Shown: one piece after another, positions 19,880-28,557 of the stretch
How the letters are laid out: every line of letters begins with the position of its first letter
How positions within the stretch are numbered: position 1 is the stretch's first letter
Assembly (NCBI RefSeq): GCF_000166275.1
Contig: NZ_CM001023.1
Location: 1,987,001 to 2,051,000 of the forward strand
Length of the DNA: 64,000 nt
Direction: 5' to 3'
Origin: Algoriphagus machipongonensis
Lineage (GTDB): Bacteria > Bacteroidota > Bacteroidia > Cytophagales > Cyclobacteriaceae
Position numbers and translations under genes: made by a program
Notes under the pieces: generated by a model
Told to the model about the DNA's origin: nothing
What the model saw: the letters and a program-made list of their open reading frames with translations, nothing else
Database searches by the model: none

Positions 19880-20002
19880 TTCACCTCAACTTCTTTATTA
19901 GATTTTATTAAAAACATTCAATCTATATTTACTGGGGTAAAATTATTCTCGCATTTAGTTAAAAACCACCTAAATTTATCTAATAATCTATCGAATTCCG
20001 AG

Positions 20003-20845
20003 ATGATAAGACGTTTTGACGAGAAGAGAAGTGTTTTTAAACCTTATGGTTTTTCCTGTGAAATGTGGTTGCCTAATCTAATGCACAGACCTGATCGCCA
20101 TAATGAAATAGAAATTAATTTTTTCCCTGAAGAAGGGATTACCTATCTATTTCAAGGAAAGAAAATTAAAATTCCAGCTAATAGATTCACTTTATTTTGG
20201 GCTCTGACACCTCATCAAATAGTAGCTTTCGAAGCCGGACTTCCATATTACGTTTGTACTGTCCCCTTTTCGGTTTTTTTGGAATGGAAATTACCGGCAA
20301 GCTTTGTTGAAAAAATTTTGAATGGAGAAATTATTTCTGAGGCCAATCCTATTTATTCTTCTGTAGATGAAACCAACTTTAAACGTTGGTTCGATGATTT
20401 TCAGGAAAAGAAAAATCCTAAAATTGCCTTGTTGGAAGTTCAAGGGCGTGTGAATAGAATGGCATATGAATATATTCCAAGCACTTCCAAAAGTATTTCT
20501 ACTTCACATATCAAAGAAGCCAACCAAGTGGAAAAAATTGCTATGTTTATTGCTCAACATTATACAGAACCCATCAAAGTATCTGATATAGGAAAAGCCG
20601 TAGAACTGCATCCGGATCATGCCAATACTATCTTTAAAAAAACTTTTGGAACAACCTTAAGTGAGTACATTACCGAAGAGCGCATTTCACATGCACAGCG
20701 GTTATTACTTACTTCGGATCTTCCGATCACCCAGCTTGCTTTCAATTGTGGTTTTCAATCCATCAGTCGGTTTAACGCTGCTTTTTTAAAGATCACTGGT
20801 TACACTCCTCGGGATTTTAGGAAAAGCAATAGTTTTCTAAACTGA
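20003..20845 (+). CDS. AraC-family transcriptional regulator
   Basis: 280 aa. The N-terminal cupin-like sensor (residues ~1-130; HRPDRHNEIEINFFPEEG, RFTLFWALTPHQI) is followed by the double helix-turn-helix of AraC (residues ~180-275): IKVSDIGKAVELHPDHANTI and ITQLAFNCGFQSISRFNAAF, ending YTPRDFRK. It is divergent from the DUF1593 lipoprotein gene, with a 123-bp AT-rich gap, and most likely controls the DUF1593-PL1-DUF1593 group in response to a sugar. I saw no clear operator repeat in the gap. Confidence 0.92.
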   Translation: MIRRFDEKRSVFKPYGFSCEMWLPNLMHRPDRHNEIEINFFPEEGITYLFQGKKIKIPANRFTLFWALTPHQIVAFEAGLPYYVCTVPFSVFLEWKLPASFVEKILNGEIISEANPIYSSVDETNFKRWFDDFQEKKNPKIALLEVQGRVNRMAYEYIPSTSKSISTSHIKEANQVEKIAMFIAQHYTEPIKVSDIGKAVELHPDHANTIFKKTFGTTLSEYITEERISHAQRLLLTSDLPITQLAFNCGFQSISRFNAAFLKITGYTPRDFRKSNSFLN

Positions 20846-20970
20846 AGGTTGGTTCGTACCCCTCGTACTGTACGGATGGTACGAGACTTTGAAATATGAA
20901 TGAATAGTTGTGGTTTATAAATGAACCTAATTTCTAAAAATTAGATGAATTCGCTTCTGATCTAAAAAAT

Positions 20971-21010
20971 AAAACCCTAACTAGTTGATTTTAACTGAAT
21001 TAGGGTTTTT
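20971..21010. terminator. Bidirectional terminator between araC-type gene and tRNA-Ser
   Basis: AAAACCCTAA pairs with TTAGGGTTTT across a ~19-base loop. The T-run on the plus strand ends araC-type transcription and the AT-rich tail on the minus strand lies 3 bp after the tRNA CCA end, so it serves both transcripts. A second inverted repeat (CTCGTAC at 20862-20868 with GTACGAG at 20879-20885) sits just upstream and lacks a U-run. Confidence 0.75.
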
Positions 21011-21012
21011 AA

Positions 21013-21104
21013 TGGCAGAGAGTGGGGGATTCGAACCCCCGGTACGGTTTGACCCGTACGACAGTTTAGCAAACTGCTGGTTTAAGCCACTCACCCAACT
21101 CTCT
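21013..21104 (-). tRNA. tRNA-Ser (anticodon GCU), CCA encoded
   Basis: Read on the minus strand, AGAGAGT at the 5' end pairs fully with ACTCTCT before G-CCA. A D-arm-like segment (GGGTGAGTGGCTTAAACC), an anticodon arm CAGTTTGCTAAACTG with anticodon GCT in the seven-base loop, a long variable arm (GTACGGGTCAAACCGTAC) and a T-arm GGGGGTTCGAATCCCCC follow. The long variable arm is diagnostic of class II tRNA and, with GCT, of serine (AGC/AGU codons). A perfect terminator follows and a promoter lies 250 bp upstream. The leader between them is unusual; see the repeat entry. Confidence 0.97.
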
Positions 21105-21274
21105 ATTTTATGTTTAGCAAGTCGCTGTCCCGATAACTATCGTGGATAAGCCACTCACCCAACTCTCTATTTTATGTTTAGCAAGCCGCTGTCCCGATAA
21201 CTATCGTGGATAAGCCACTCACCCAACTCTCTATTTTATGTTTAGCAAGCTGCTGTCCCGATAACTATCGTGGA
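21083..21274 (-). repeat. Three tandem 64-bp units containing tRNA-Ser 5'-half copies with an inserted palindrome
   Basis: Units at 21083-21146, 21147-21210 and 21211-21274 have identical length and differ only at two adjacent bases (gTCg, gCCg, gCTg). Each begins, on the plus strand, with the 22-base complement of the tRNA 5' end (the first unit is the tRNA itself), continues with ATTTTATG and an anticodon-arm-like GTTTAGCAAGC, and ends in a palindrome-like CCCGATAACTATCG. Compared with the tRNA, the copy looks like acceptor, D arm and anticodon arm split by that element between the D arm and the anticodon stem. The units lie between the promoter at 21353-21385 and the tRNA, so they should be in the primary transcript. 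Confidence 0.9.
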
Positions 21275-21352
21275 TTTGTGACTTGCTCAACTTACATTTA
21301 GATTTTGGTGGAGAAAATCGCAGAGACTTTCTTCCTATTCCCAAATGCGTTG

Positions 21353-21385
21353 CAAATATAAATCAATTGCTAAGATTATAACAAG
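21353..21385 (-). promoter_or_regulatory. Bacteroidota-type promoter for tRNA-Ser
   Basis: On the minus strand TTG (21382-21384) and TATATTTG (21353-21360) are separated by 21 bp, matching the Bacteroidota -33 TTG and -7 TAnnTTTG consensus and spacing. Transcription would start near 21346 and read a leader of about 240 nt before the tRNA. The rest of the gap, 21386-21550, is AT-rich and shows nothing else I can name. Confidence 0.7.
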
Positions 21386-21550
21386 TCTAAACGGCTTAGA
21401 AATTAAATTGTCGATACTTTTTTGTTAAAATACTGGTTATCAAAAGAAATAATTTTTAGCATTGCTATTGAATATTTAAAAAATACCCAGTACTGGGTAT
21501 TTTTATTGCTGATTCGCTTCTCTACATTTGCTTATTCAACATATTTAAAG

Positions 21551-21805
21551 ATGCTAATTCAAACGAAAAACTGTAATTTTTTAATCGAAGGTTCCGCGGA
21601 GCAAACGGGATGCGTGTTGATAAAAGCTAACTCTCAGGAGGAACTACAACGCTTTTTTGGGTCAAGCCTGATTAAATATACTGGTAATTCGGATTATCCT
21701 TTTGAGGTTTTTGCCTGCAAGCAGGAATTTGCCAATGCCCTGATTCTGATGGTGAAAGAGATTGAATATTCAGATTTTGACTTCGAAACGTTAGTTACAG
21801 CATAA
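21551..21805 (+). CDS. Small conserved-looking protein, function unknown
   Basis: 84 aa from ATG 21551. The frame extends upstream to a TTG at 21422, but that extension is unstructured hydrophobic sequence and an unlikely start. The protein is acidic, with no signal peptide or membrane segment. It reads as a compact alpha/beta domain: NCNFLIEGSAEQTGCVLIKA, EELQRFFGSS, then MVKEIEYSDFDFETLV. I recognise no family. A strong terminator follows at 21835-21865, so it is probably a stand-alone transcript. Confidence 0.55.
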   Translation: MLIQTKNCNFLIEGSAEQTGCVLIKANSQEELQRFFGSSLIKYTGNSDYPFEVFACKQEFANALILMVKEIEYSDFDFETLVTA

Positions 21806-21834
21806 TATTTTAAAAAATATTTAAATTATTTTAA

Positions 21835-21865
21835 AATGCTTTTCAGGGATGAAAAGCATTTTTTA
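21835..21865 (+). terminator. Rho-independent terminator
   Basis: AATGCTTTTCA (21835-21845) pairs with TGAAAAGCATT (21850-21860) around GGGA, followed by a T-run. It ends the 84-aa gene. Confidence 0.85.
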
Positions 21866-22070
21866 TTGATGCACCGACTTTTTAATAGAGTAGAACGAAT
21901 AATCGTCTGAAAATGAATGATTTTGAGTATTTAATTTCATAACTAGCCCCTTTTTTTAGTGGATAATTTTGTCAATATTTCGAGTCAAAATACTTGAAGT
22001 TGTCACCTACCATCTTCTAGAGCTTGTGATTTGTGTTGAGAATATAGAAAATCTTATTCCGGAGATTTTG

Positions 22071-23321
22071 ATGGAATCAGAGCATTTTTATCTGGTTCAT
22101 TTAGATGTTGAGGGAAATGTATTGAATTCAAATAAGCGCTTCATTGATACTGTTGAAGTGTCAAAGAAAAAATGCTTGTTGGAGGCTTTGAACAGGGAAT
22201 CGCAAGCATCACTTGAAGTGGAGTTTGATAATATGCTTTCATCACCAAAGTCAAAGCACCAATTATTATTGAGTTTGGTAGGTAAAGAGAAGGTCTTGCC
22301 TGTTTGGTGGGAGTTTTCAGTCATAACAACCCCTGAGATGGATATTTTGGGAGTGTTTGGCTTAGGAGTAGATTTCAAGATGCTTCAATATGAAACACCT
22401 TGGCATAGCCTTAGTGATTTGTTGGATTTTGGAAGTGTAGTTTTAGACGAAAGGCTACAAACTTTGTCATTAGATGAAAAAGTTAGAGGATGGCTGGAAG
22501 TGGATGTAGATATGGTACAAAACTTAGCTTTTTTTAGTGAGGTTTTAGTGCCAGTAGATGTAGCTCAATTAGAAAAATTGAATCGGTACAAAAGAGATAA
22601 AACTCCTTGTGCCATACGCTTAAAAAATTGTCAAAACGGGGAAGTATTTTCCTCCTTATTAATTTATCAAAAATCAGGAAATCAGCTTTTTTTAATGCCG
22701 GAGATGAAAAAAACAGACAAAATTAAAATGGAGAAGCCTTTTAATGAAAGTCAATTAGCAGCTATTCCTGGCTCTGTTTGGTTAGTGAAAAAGGATTTGA
22801 CGCTTGTTCAATTAAATGAAGAGGGTCAACTTCTAGGACAAGAATGGTTTGGTAAATCCTTGGAGGAAGGCGCAAAACTTTGTTTTGAAAATGAATCAAT
22901 GGCTGTAGGTAAATTATTAGAAAAAGTTGCTGAAGTTTTTTGTGAGCAGCAACCTTCTGAGTTTGACCTAAGATTGAAAAATAATTCTAGCGATTTCGGC
23001 TTTTGGAAAGTAAATATTAGCCTTATACAATCAGAAATTGATGGAGATAGTTTTGCTATGATTCACTTATTGGATTTATCTGAGTGGGGCAAAAAGCTCA
23101 TGTCATTACAAAAGGAAAATAATGCCCTTCGTGAGGTTGCAATGAAACCTTCTCATATCCTAAGGTCTCCACTTTCTTCTATGATGGGACTTTTAGATTT
23201 AATTGATCCTCAGCAACTAGACACAGAGAATCAGAAGTATTTCTCTTATTTGAAACCCCTTGCTAAGGAGCTGGATGAAGTGATAAGAAACAATGCAAAA
23301 AAAGTAGGGGCTTTTGATTAA
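22071..23321 (+). CDS. PAS-like sensor protein ending in a histidine-kinase DHp (HisKA) domain, no ATPase domain
   Basis: 416 aa from ATG 22071 (MESEHFYLVHLDVEGNV). A TTG at 21969 could add 34 residues, but TAATTTTG at 21964-21971 fits a -7 promoter element, which would place that TTG upstream of the transcript. Two or three PAS-like segments are suggested by HFYLVHLDVEGNVLNSNKRF at the start, a repeat near 260 (IPGSVWLVKKDLTLVQLNEE) and a PAC-like FGFWKVNISLIQSE. The last 55 residues are a DHp helix pair with an H-box: KPSHILRSPLSSMMGL, His at 362. The protein stops there; no N, G1 or G2 ATP-binding box exists. It is not an obvious frameshift, because the next gene is convergent. Confidence 0.75.
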   Translation: MESEHFYLVHLDVEGNVLNSNKRFIDTVEVSKKKCLLEALNRESQASLEVEFDNMLSSPKSKHQLLLSLVGKEKVLPVWWEFSVITTPEMDILGVFGLGVDFKMLQYETPWHSLSDLLDFGSVVLDERLQTLSLDEKVRGWLEVDVDMVQNLAFFSEVLVPVDVAQLEKLNRYKRDKTPCAIRLKNCQNGEVFSSLLIYQKSGNQLFLMPEMKKTDKIKMEKPFNESQLAAIPGSVWLVKKDLTLVQLNEEGQLLGQEWFGKSLEEGAKLCFENESMAVGKLLEKVAEVFCEQQPSEFDLRLKNNSSDFGFWKVNISLIQSEIDGDSFAMIHLLDLSEWGKKLMSLQKENNALREVAMKPSHILRSPLSSMMGLLDLIDPQQLDTENQKYFSYLKPLAKELDEVIRNNAKKVGAFD

Positions 23322-24847
23322 AAAAGGCCTTCAACATTCATTTTTAGAAGTCTTGGCGGAATATACAAACCTCCAAAATTGATTTCTTCTCCAGAAATAT
23401 AGATCTCCTCATTTGTAAAGAAAACAACTCCTTCAGTCTGGGAGAATTTAGCAGGACTACCTAAGAAGGTTCTTCTAATTTTACCTTGAAAGAACTTGGT
23501 GTCGGTAAATTCCGAAATCAACCAAATGAAAGATTTTGAATTGAGACCTTTATCCTCATATCCAAGAAGCACGATTTTAGTACCATCCTCACTTATGTCT
23601 GCGGAGGTAATCAGTCCTTGTACATCATAATTCTCTAGTAGGGTTGCTATTTGACTGCTTCCATTTAATGGGAGAGTATAATGCTTGGTTTTTCCATCTG
23701 CCGTATTTTTAGAGAAAAGGTGAAATTGGTTGTTGAAAATGAAAAATGATTCGCAATCAAAATTCCCATTAACATTAAAATCAGTTTGATCAGAGAAGTT
23801 GAAGTGAATCTTATCTGCTATTGTATTATCTGAAGCTAATAGATTTGAAATAGGTATTTTTAAAATGGTTAAATCCTGTCTCATCCCAAGATTATTTCCA
23901 AAGTCACCTATATACAGATGGTCTTGATATACTGTAAGTTCCTCCCAGTCAATATTGGAGGCATTTGTGACTTCAATTTCTCGGATTACCTCTCCATTTT
24001 CAGGATTTATTTCCTGAATTTTCGCTTCGTTTTCACTGTCATTAATCGAAAATAAACGCCCTTGAATCCATTCGATTCCTGAACTTTCTATTGCCTGGGA
24101 GCCTAATTCCCCGATAATGAGCGGACTTAAATTCAGCGGTTTGTTCTCATTGTCCAGGTTGATTCTTTCTTCCTCTTTTTCAAAGTCATCACTTAAATAA
24201 TCTTCACTGGCTTCGCCATTTTTTAAAAGCTGTATTTGTTGGTGAGTGTAACTTTTAGAGGACTTTAAAACATGAAAAGAATGACTTGGGTTAGAAAGCG
24301 GGAGATTAATATCTAACGCTACTCCATTTTTAATGTAGATATAATAGTCTTCTGATCTATTGAAGAAATCACTGCTTGGGTGAGAGGAAATAGTAGGTTT
24401 TCCATCAAGGTTTTTATTGGAAATACTTATCAATCCATAATCAGAGCCAACAGGTAAGATCCAATCTTGTTGTTTATTTGCCAAGTCTAGTGTCGTCTCT
24501 GTTTTCAAGGGCAAAAGTTCTGATAATTCTGAACCACTTTGATCTGCTTTGACGATATAATTGCCTAAAGGAAGCTCTAGAGAATAGGTTTTTTCGAAGT
24601 TGTTTGGGTTGATAGAAAGTTGGAATGTTTCTCCATTTTGATGTTCAAAAGAAAGGTCAAATTTCTCTACATAGGAATGTTTCCAAATTTTATCAGCATT
24701 AATCCTTCCATTGTTTGCGCTTAAGTTTTTACTAAGCTCAACACCCAAAATAGTAAGTTTTCCAAAACCTTCACGAGGCTCCTCATTTTCATTGCAGGCA
24801 AAATTTATTGCCAAAATTAGAAGTAAATACTTGTGAAAAGGCTTCAT
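23318..24847 (-). CDS. Secreted or lipid-anchored beta-propeller protein, function unknown
   Basis: 509 aa. The signal sequence KYLLLILAINFACNENEEP has a Cys at ~18 in a weak lipobox. Residues ~30-240 are beta-rich with GNYIVKADQSGSE, like small carbohydrate- or adhesin-type domains. Residues ~245-509 look like a propeller: IDWEELTVYQDHLYIGDFGN, GNFDCESFFIFNNQFHLFSK, ADISEDGTKIVLLGY. The WEELT...YIGDFGNN pattern recurs in secreted Bacteroidota proteins of unknown function. The stop codon shares TTAA (23318-23321) with the convergent PAS gene. The gene is followed 38 bp upstream by queA on the same strand. Confidence 0.65.
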   Translation of the reverse strand: MKPFHKYLLLILAINFACNENEEPREGFGKLTILGVELSKNLSANNGRINADKIWKHSYVEKFDLSFEHQNGETFQLSINPNNFEKTYSLELPLGNYIVKADQSGSELSELLPLKTETTLDLANKQQDWILPVGSDYGLISISNKNLDGKPTISSHPSSDFFNRSEDYYIYIKNGVALDINLPLSNPSHSFHVLKSSKSYTHQQIQLLKNGEASEDYLSDDFEKEEERINLDNENKPLNLSPLIIGELGSQAIESSGIEWIQGRLFSINDSENEAKIQEINPENGEVIREIEVTNASNIDWEELTVYQDHLYIGDFGNNLGMRQDLTILKIPISNLLASDNTIADKIHFNFSDQTDFNVNGNFDCESFFIFNNQFHLFSKNTADGKTKHYTLPLNGSSQIATLLENYDVQGLITSADISEDGTKIVLLGYEDKGLNSKSFIWLISEFTDTKFFQGKIRRTFLGSPAKFSQTEGVVFFTNEEIYISGEEINFGGLYIPPRLLKMNVEGLF

Positions 24848-24885
24848 GAAAAATCAAGAGATTTGGAAATAGCTTTCATCCTAAA

Positions 24886-26097
24886 CTAATCAATCCAAAG
24901 TAAACTACTGTCCCCATAGCTCAAAAATCGATAGTTATTGTTTAGAGCTTCCTCATATACTTTCTTCCAATCATCTCCTAGGATAGTTGCGATCAGTAAA
25001 ATTAAGGTTGAACCGGGCTGATGAAAATTAGTAATAAGTCCCTTGACTACTTTATATTGATAACCAGGAAAAATGAATATTTCCGTTGAACCTACCAAGG
25101 TGTCCAGATTGTGTTTTTCCATATGTTCTAGAATTGATTGAAATGCCTCAACAGAAGAGGGGAGGTTTTCAATGTTTTCATATGGATATAGCTTTGGGAT
25201 AAAAAACTCTAGCGTTTCCTTTCTAATAAGCCTTACCCCAAACCAATACAAGCTTTCTAAAGTTCTGACAGATGTGGTACCAACGGCTATGATTTGCCCT
25301 GCATGTTTGATGAAGTTCTTTATCGCACCTATTGGAATATGAACTTGCTCGCTGTGCATAGGGTGCTCAGTGATTTTTTCTGCCTTAATAGGTTGAAAAG
25401 TTCCAGCGCTGACATGAAGTGTAACTTGTTCCGTTTGAACCCCTTTTTCTTTAAGTTTTGAAAGGATTTCATTTGTGAAATGCAATCCAGCTGTAGGAGC
25501 TGCTACCGCACCTTCTTTTTCTGAATAAACGGTTTGATACCTGTTTTTATCATCTTCTACAGGCTTTCTATTCAAATAAGGAGGGAGTGGTACTTCTCCA
25601 CTTCCTTCAACTACATCCACAAAAGAAATTTCTGGATCGTCCCAGGAAAAGGTGACCCGTCTTTGATTCTTGTCTACCAGTTGGGCGGATAACTTGATGT
25701 TTTTATCACCTAGGGTTACCAAACCATGAAGCGTTTCTCCTTCTTTCCATTTTTTAGCATTCCCTATCATTGTTTCCCAAGTTACTGGGTGCTTGGCAAG
25801 CATGATTTCTGGAATAACCGTAGTTGGTGCTACTGGCTGAAGTAAAAAAATTTCTATTCGGGCACCGGTGACTCTTTGAAAGATTAATCTAGCAGGAATT
25901 ACCTTGGTGTCATTGTACACCAAAAGGCTTTCTGAGGGGATTAATTCGGGGATATTGTAAAACTGTAAATGCTGGATTGATTTATTTTTGTAAAGCAAAA
26001 GCTTTGAAGAGTCTCGCTTTTCAAGCGGGAACTTGGCGATTCTATCTTCTGGTAATGTATATTCGTATGCTTTTAAATCAATTTCAGGGATTTTCAT
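24886..26097 (-). CDS. queA: S-adenosylmethionine:tRNA ribosyltransferase-isomerase
   Basis: 403 aa from ATG 26097 (MKIPEIDLKAYEYTLPEDRI); starts at 26103 and 26139 are also in frame, but the family begins at about this point. QueA transfers the ribosyl part of SAM to preQ1 in the anticodon loop during queuosine synthesis, in the cytosol. Signatures: DRIAKFPLEKRDSSKLL, LLVYNDTKVIPARLIFQR, EKEGAVAAPTAGLHFTNEIL, HVSAGTFQPI, MHSEQVHIP and LITNFHQPGSTLILLIATIL near the C-terminus. The other queuosine genes are not in this window. It is divergent from menC. Confidence 0.96.
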   Translation of the reverse strand: MKIPEIDLKAYEYTLPEDRIAKFPLEKRDSSKLLLYKNKSIQHLQFYNIPELIPSESLLVYNDTKVIPARLIFQRVTGARIEIFLLQPVAPTTVIPEIMLAKHPVTWETMIGNAKKWKEGETLHGLVTLGDKNIKLSAQLVDKNQRRVTFSWDDPEISFVDVVEGSGEVPLPPYLNRKPVEDDKNRYQTVYSEKEGAVAAPTAGLHFTNEILSKLKEKGVQTEQVTLHVSAGTFQPIKAEKITEHPMHSEQVHIPIGAIKNFIKHAGQIIAVGTTSVRTLESLYWFGVRLIRKETLEFFIPKLYPYENIENLPSSVEAFQSILEHMEKHNLDTLVGSTEIFIFPGYQYKVVKGLITNFHQPGSTLILLIATILGDDWKKVYEEALNNNYRFLSYGDSSLLWID

Positions 26098-26177
26098 AGC
26101 CATTTTGCTGATTTGACTGCAAATATAGGTTTTGTCCAAGGATTTCCTGTTTTGTCATCCTGCTTCTATAATAATTC

Positions 26178-27248
26178 ATGAAAATTCAATTTGACTATAT
26201 CAAAAGAAATTTAATCTTCCGATTTGATGCTGGAACCTCTAGAGGAGTATTGAAATCAAAAGAGGTTTTCTGGATAAAAGCATTTCAAAAAGATAAGCCA
26301 GAATTTATTGGGTGGGGGGAAGCCGCTCCCTTGGTGAAACTGAGTCCTGACGATAGACCAGATTTTGAAGAAATTCTATGTGCCTATTTGGCTAAACTAA
26401 GCAAACTTGATTGGGGAAGAGATGAGTTGTCCATTTTAAAGGCTATTTCTGAAGAGGTTCCTTTTAACCTACCAAGTATCAGATTTGCTTTCGAAACAGC
26501 AGTTTTAGATTTATTAAACGGTGGGATTAAGCGAATATTGAAAAATGATTTTTTTGATCATTTAAAACCCTTGCCGATCAATGGACTTATCTGGATGGGG
26601 GATGAGGGATTTATGAAGGATCAAATAGATCAAAAGTTGGAGGAGGGTTTTGCTTGTATAAAAATGAAGATCGGAGCGATCGATTTTGGGCAAGAGCTGG
26701 AGCTTCTTCAATACATCAGATCTAATTATGGGCCGGAAGAGGTGACTTTGCGTGTGGACGCGAATGGAGCTTTTGCCCCAGATGAAGCTCTTGGGAAATT
26801 ACAAAGACTCTCTTCATTATCACTTCATAGTATTGAGCAACCAATTGTAGCCGGACAAGTTGATGCTATGGCGGAATTATGCCTTCAGACTCCATTACCT
26901 ATCGCATTAGACGAAGAGTTGATCGGCGTGAAAGAAAAGGGATTGCTTTTAGATCAGATAAAACCGCAATTCATCATTCTTAAGCCAAGCTTGCTAGGAG
27001 GCATTAAAGAGGCCCGGGAGTGGATTCAAGAGGCCGAGGAGAGAGAAATTGGCTGGTGGATGACTTCCGCTTTGGAAAGTAATGTAGGGCTGAATGCGAT
27101 TACTCAATTGACTAGTCAATATAAGCCTGACTTGCCCCAGGGTCTTGGTACCGGAAAATTATTTGAAAATAATCTAGCATCTCCCCTTATGGTAAGCAGT
27201 GGGCAGATTAACTATAATCCGAAAATTTTCTGGGAGCAACCTTCTTAA
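26178..27248 (+). CDS. menC: o-Succinylbenzoate synthase, enolase superfamily
   Basis: 356 aa. The enolase-superfamily active site is visible: K162 and K164 (CIKMKIG), metal ligands D194 (VDANG), E220 (SIEQP) and D245 (ALDEEL), then a second catalytic Lys in IILKPSLLGG. GWGEAAPL near residue 50 and the C-terminal QGLGTGKLFENNL match MenC, which dehydrates SHCHC to o-succinylbenzoate in menaquinone synthesis. Dipeptide epimerases share the fold, but the DANG/SIEQP/DEEL spacing and the GLGTGKLF end favour MenC. No other men gene is adjacent. The stop overlaps that of the next gene in a shared TTAA. Confidence 0.88.
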   Translation: MKIQFDYIKRNLIFRFDAGTSRGVLKSKEVFWIKAFQKDKPEFIGWGEAAPLVKLSPDDRPDFEEILCAYLAKLSKLDWGRDELSILKAISEEVPFNLPSIRFAFETAVLDLLNGGIKRILKNDFFDHLKPLPINGLIWMGDEGFMKDQIDQKLEEGFACIKMKIGAIDFGQELELLQYIRSNYGPEEVTLRVDANGAFAPDEALGKLQRLSSLSLHSIEQPIVAGQVDAMAELCLQTPLPIALDEELIGVKEKGLLLDQIKPQFIILKPSLLGGIKEAREWIQEAEEREIGWWMTSALESNVGLNAITQLTSQYKPDLPQGLGTGKLFENNLASPLMVSSGQINYNPKIFWEQPS

Positions 27249-28384
27249 TCAGGTAATTGAAATAAGTATACTGGTTTATTGATTTCCACTTTCCAAGGGG
27301 TCTTTGAAAGCTTGCCATCCTCTGGATTTCTCTTGAATACGACCACATCATTGCTTGCTTGGTGTGCGGCTAATAGGTATTCACCATCTTTAGTGAAATT
27401 AAAATTTCTAGGCATAATTCCACCCGAGGGGATGTTTTGAATTCGCTCATATTCTCCACCGGCGTTCTTTAGAAAAACCGAAATGGTATTGGCGTCACCT
27501 CTATTGGAGGCATAAACATTTTGTCCGTCAGGAGTAACTCGCACTTCTGCCGCTCCTACATCTCCTGTAAATCCTTCATCCAATAAAGAAAGGCGTTGTT
27601 TTAAAGTGAATGTGTCTTCTTTAAAATCATAAATTTCTAGCATAGCTGTAAGCTCTTGTACAACAAAGACTGTGTTTCCATCATTGGAAAATGTCAAGTG
27701 TCTAGGGCCATCACCAGGGCTTTGATCATACTCAGCTACCAATGAAAGAAGTGTATCGCTTTCAGGGGAAACTTTATAATTATAGATTTTGTCTGTTCCC
27801 AAATCAGCTACCAATAGACGATCTCCTGAGGGGTTGAAAACTGTACTATGAACATGAGGAGAATTTTGTCTTGCCTCATTAATGCTACTTCCTTCATGTT
27901 GTATGGTTTGAAGTAACTTCAATGTTCCATCAGGTTCATTAGATAGAATGCTAAGGCTGCCTCCGGTGTAATTGGCTGCGGCTATAAACTTCTCATTTGG
28001 GGACATTCCGATATAGCATGGATGATCCCCTCCTGAAGAAGCTTTGGAAAGCATGTTCAGTTTCATCGTATTTTTATCAAAACTAAAGCTGACAATATCA
28101 CCACCTCCTTCTCCAGCAGTTTCCTCTAGGGTAAAAACTCTATCTGCATCTCTAGTAGCAATGACAAAAGAGGGGTTTTGGATGTCTGGGCTTAAAACTT
28201 TAGCGGAAATAGAGTCTTCTTCTGGCGAAAATCTAAGTATATTAAGTCCTTGTTGAGGCCCATCAGTATAAGTTCCTACTAAAAATAAATAGTTCTTGGG
28301 GGCTTTGGTCATTTTGTTTTCAGAGGGTTTTGAACAAGCTGTAAAAAGCAATGTGATTGAAGCAAGAGCTATTAGTATTTTCAT
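27245..28384 (-). CDS. Lactonase-family beta-propeller lipoprotein (6-phosphogluconolactonase fold)
   Basis: 379 aa. Residues 1-17 (ITLLFTAC, Cys17) are a lipoprotein signal, so the mature protein is anchored outside the cytoplasm. The rest is a seven-bladed propeller of the Pgl/lactonase family: YLFLVGTYTDGPQQGLNILR, HVHSTVFNPSGDRLLVADLG, GDGPRHLTFSNDGNTVFVVQ, EVRVTPDGQNVYASNRGDAN and GIMPRNFNFTKDGEYLLAAH. E. coli Pgl is cytosolic, so the export signal argues for a different lactone or a binding role. An extracytoplasmic sugar lactone is a reasonable guess; no link to the fucose cluster is shown. Confidence 0.88.
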   Translation of the reverse strand: MKILIALASITLLFTACSKPSENKMTKAPKNYLFLVGTYTDGPQQGLNILRFSPEEDSISAKVLSPDIQNPSFVIATRDADRVFTLEETAGEGGGDIVSFSFDKNTMKLNMLSKASSGGDHPCYIGMSPNEKFIAAANYTGGSLSILSNEPDGTLKLLQTIQHEGSSINEARQNSPHVHSTVFNPSGDRLLVADLGTDKIYNYKVSPESDTLLSLVAEYDQSPGDGPRHLTFSNDGNTVFVVQELTAMLEIYDFKEDTFTLKQRLSLLDEGFTGDVGAAEVRVTPDGQNVYASNRGDANTISVFLKNAGGEYERIQNIPSGGIMPRNFNFTKDGEYLLAAHQASNDVVVFKRNPEDGKLSKTPWKVEINKPVYLFQLPD

Positions 28385-28557
28385 AATGGGAAGATAGGAA
28401 ATTATCGGATGTTTAATTATTGCTTGATATTTTGAATTTTCTCAAATAAAATGGAAATAATTAAACGATTTGCCTTTTCTGTTATTGAATAGGCAAATAA
28501 TTGGGTAAAACATAGAATTTTTTTTAATTTAGTATGCTTTAAAAAAAACAAACCCTA

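Noticed and set aside
21083..21274. Candidate CRISPR array because of regular repeats
   Set aside because: The units are contiguous direct repeats of 64 bp with no spacers, and they match part of a tRNA; no cas gene is near.
21105..21274. Extra tRNA-Ser genes in the repeats
   Set aside because: Only the 5' half is copied and it is interrupted; no variable arm, T arm or CCA end is present.
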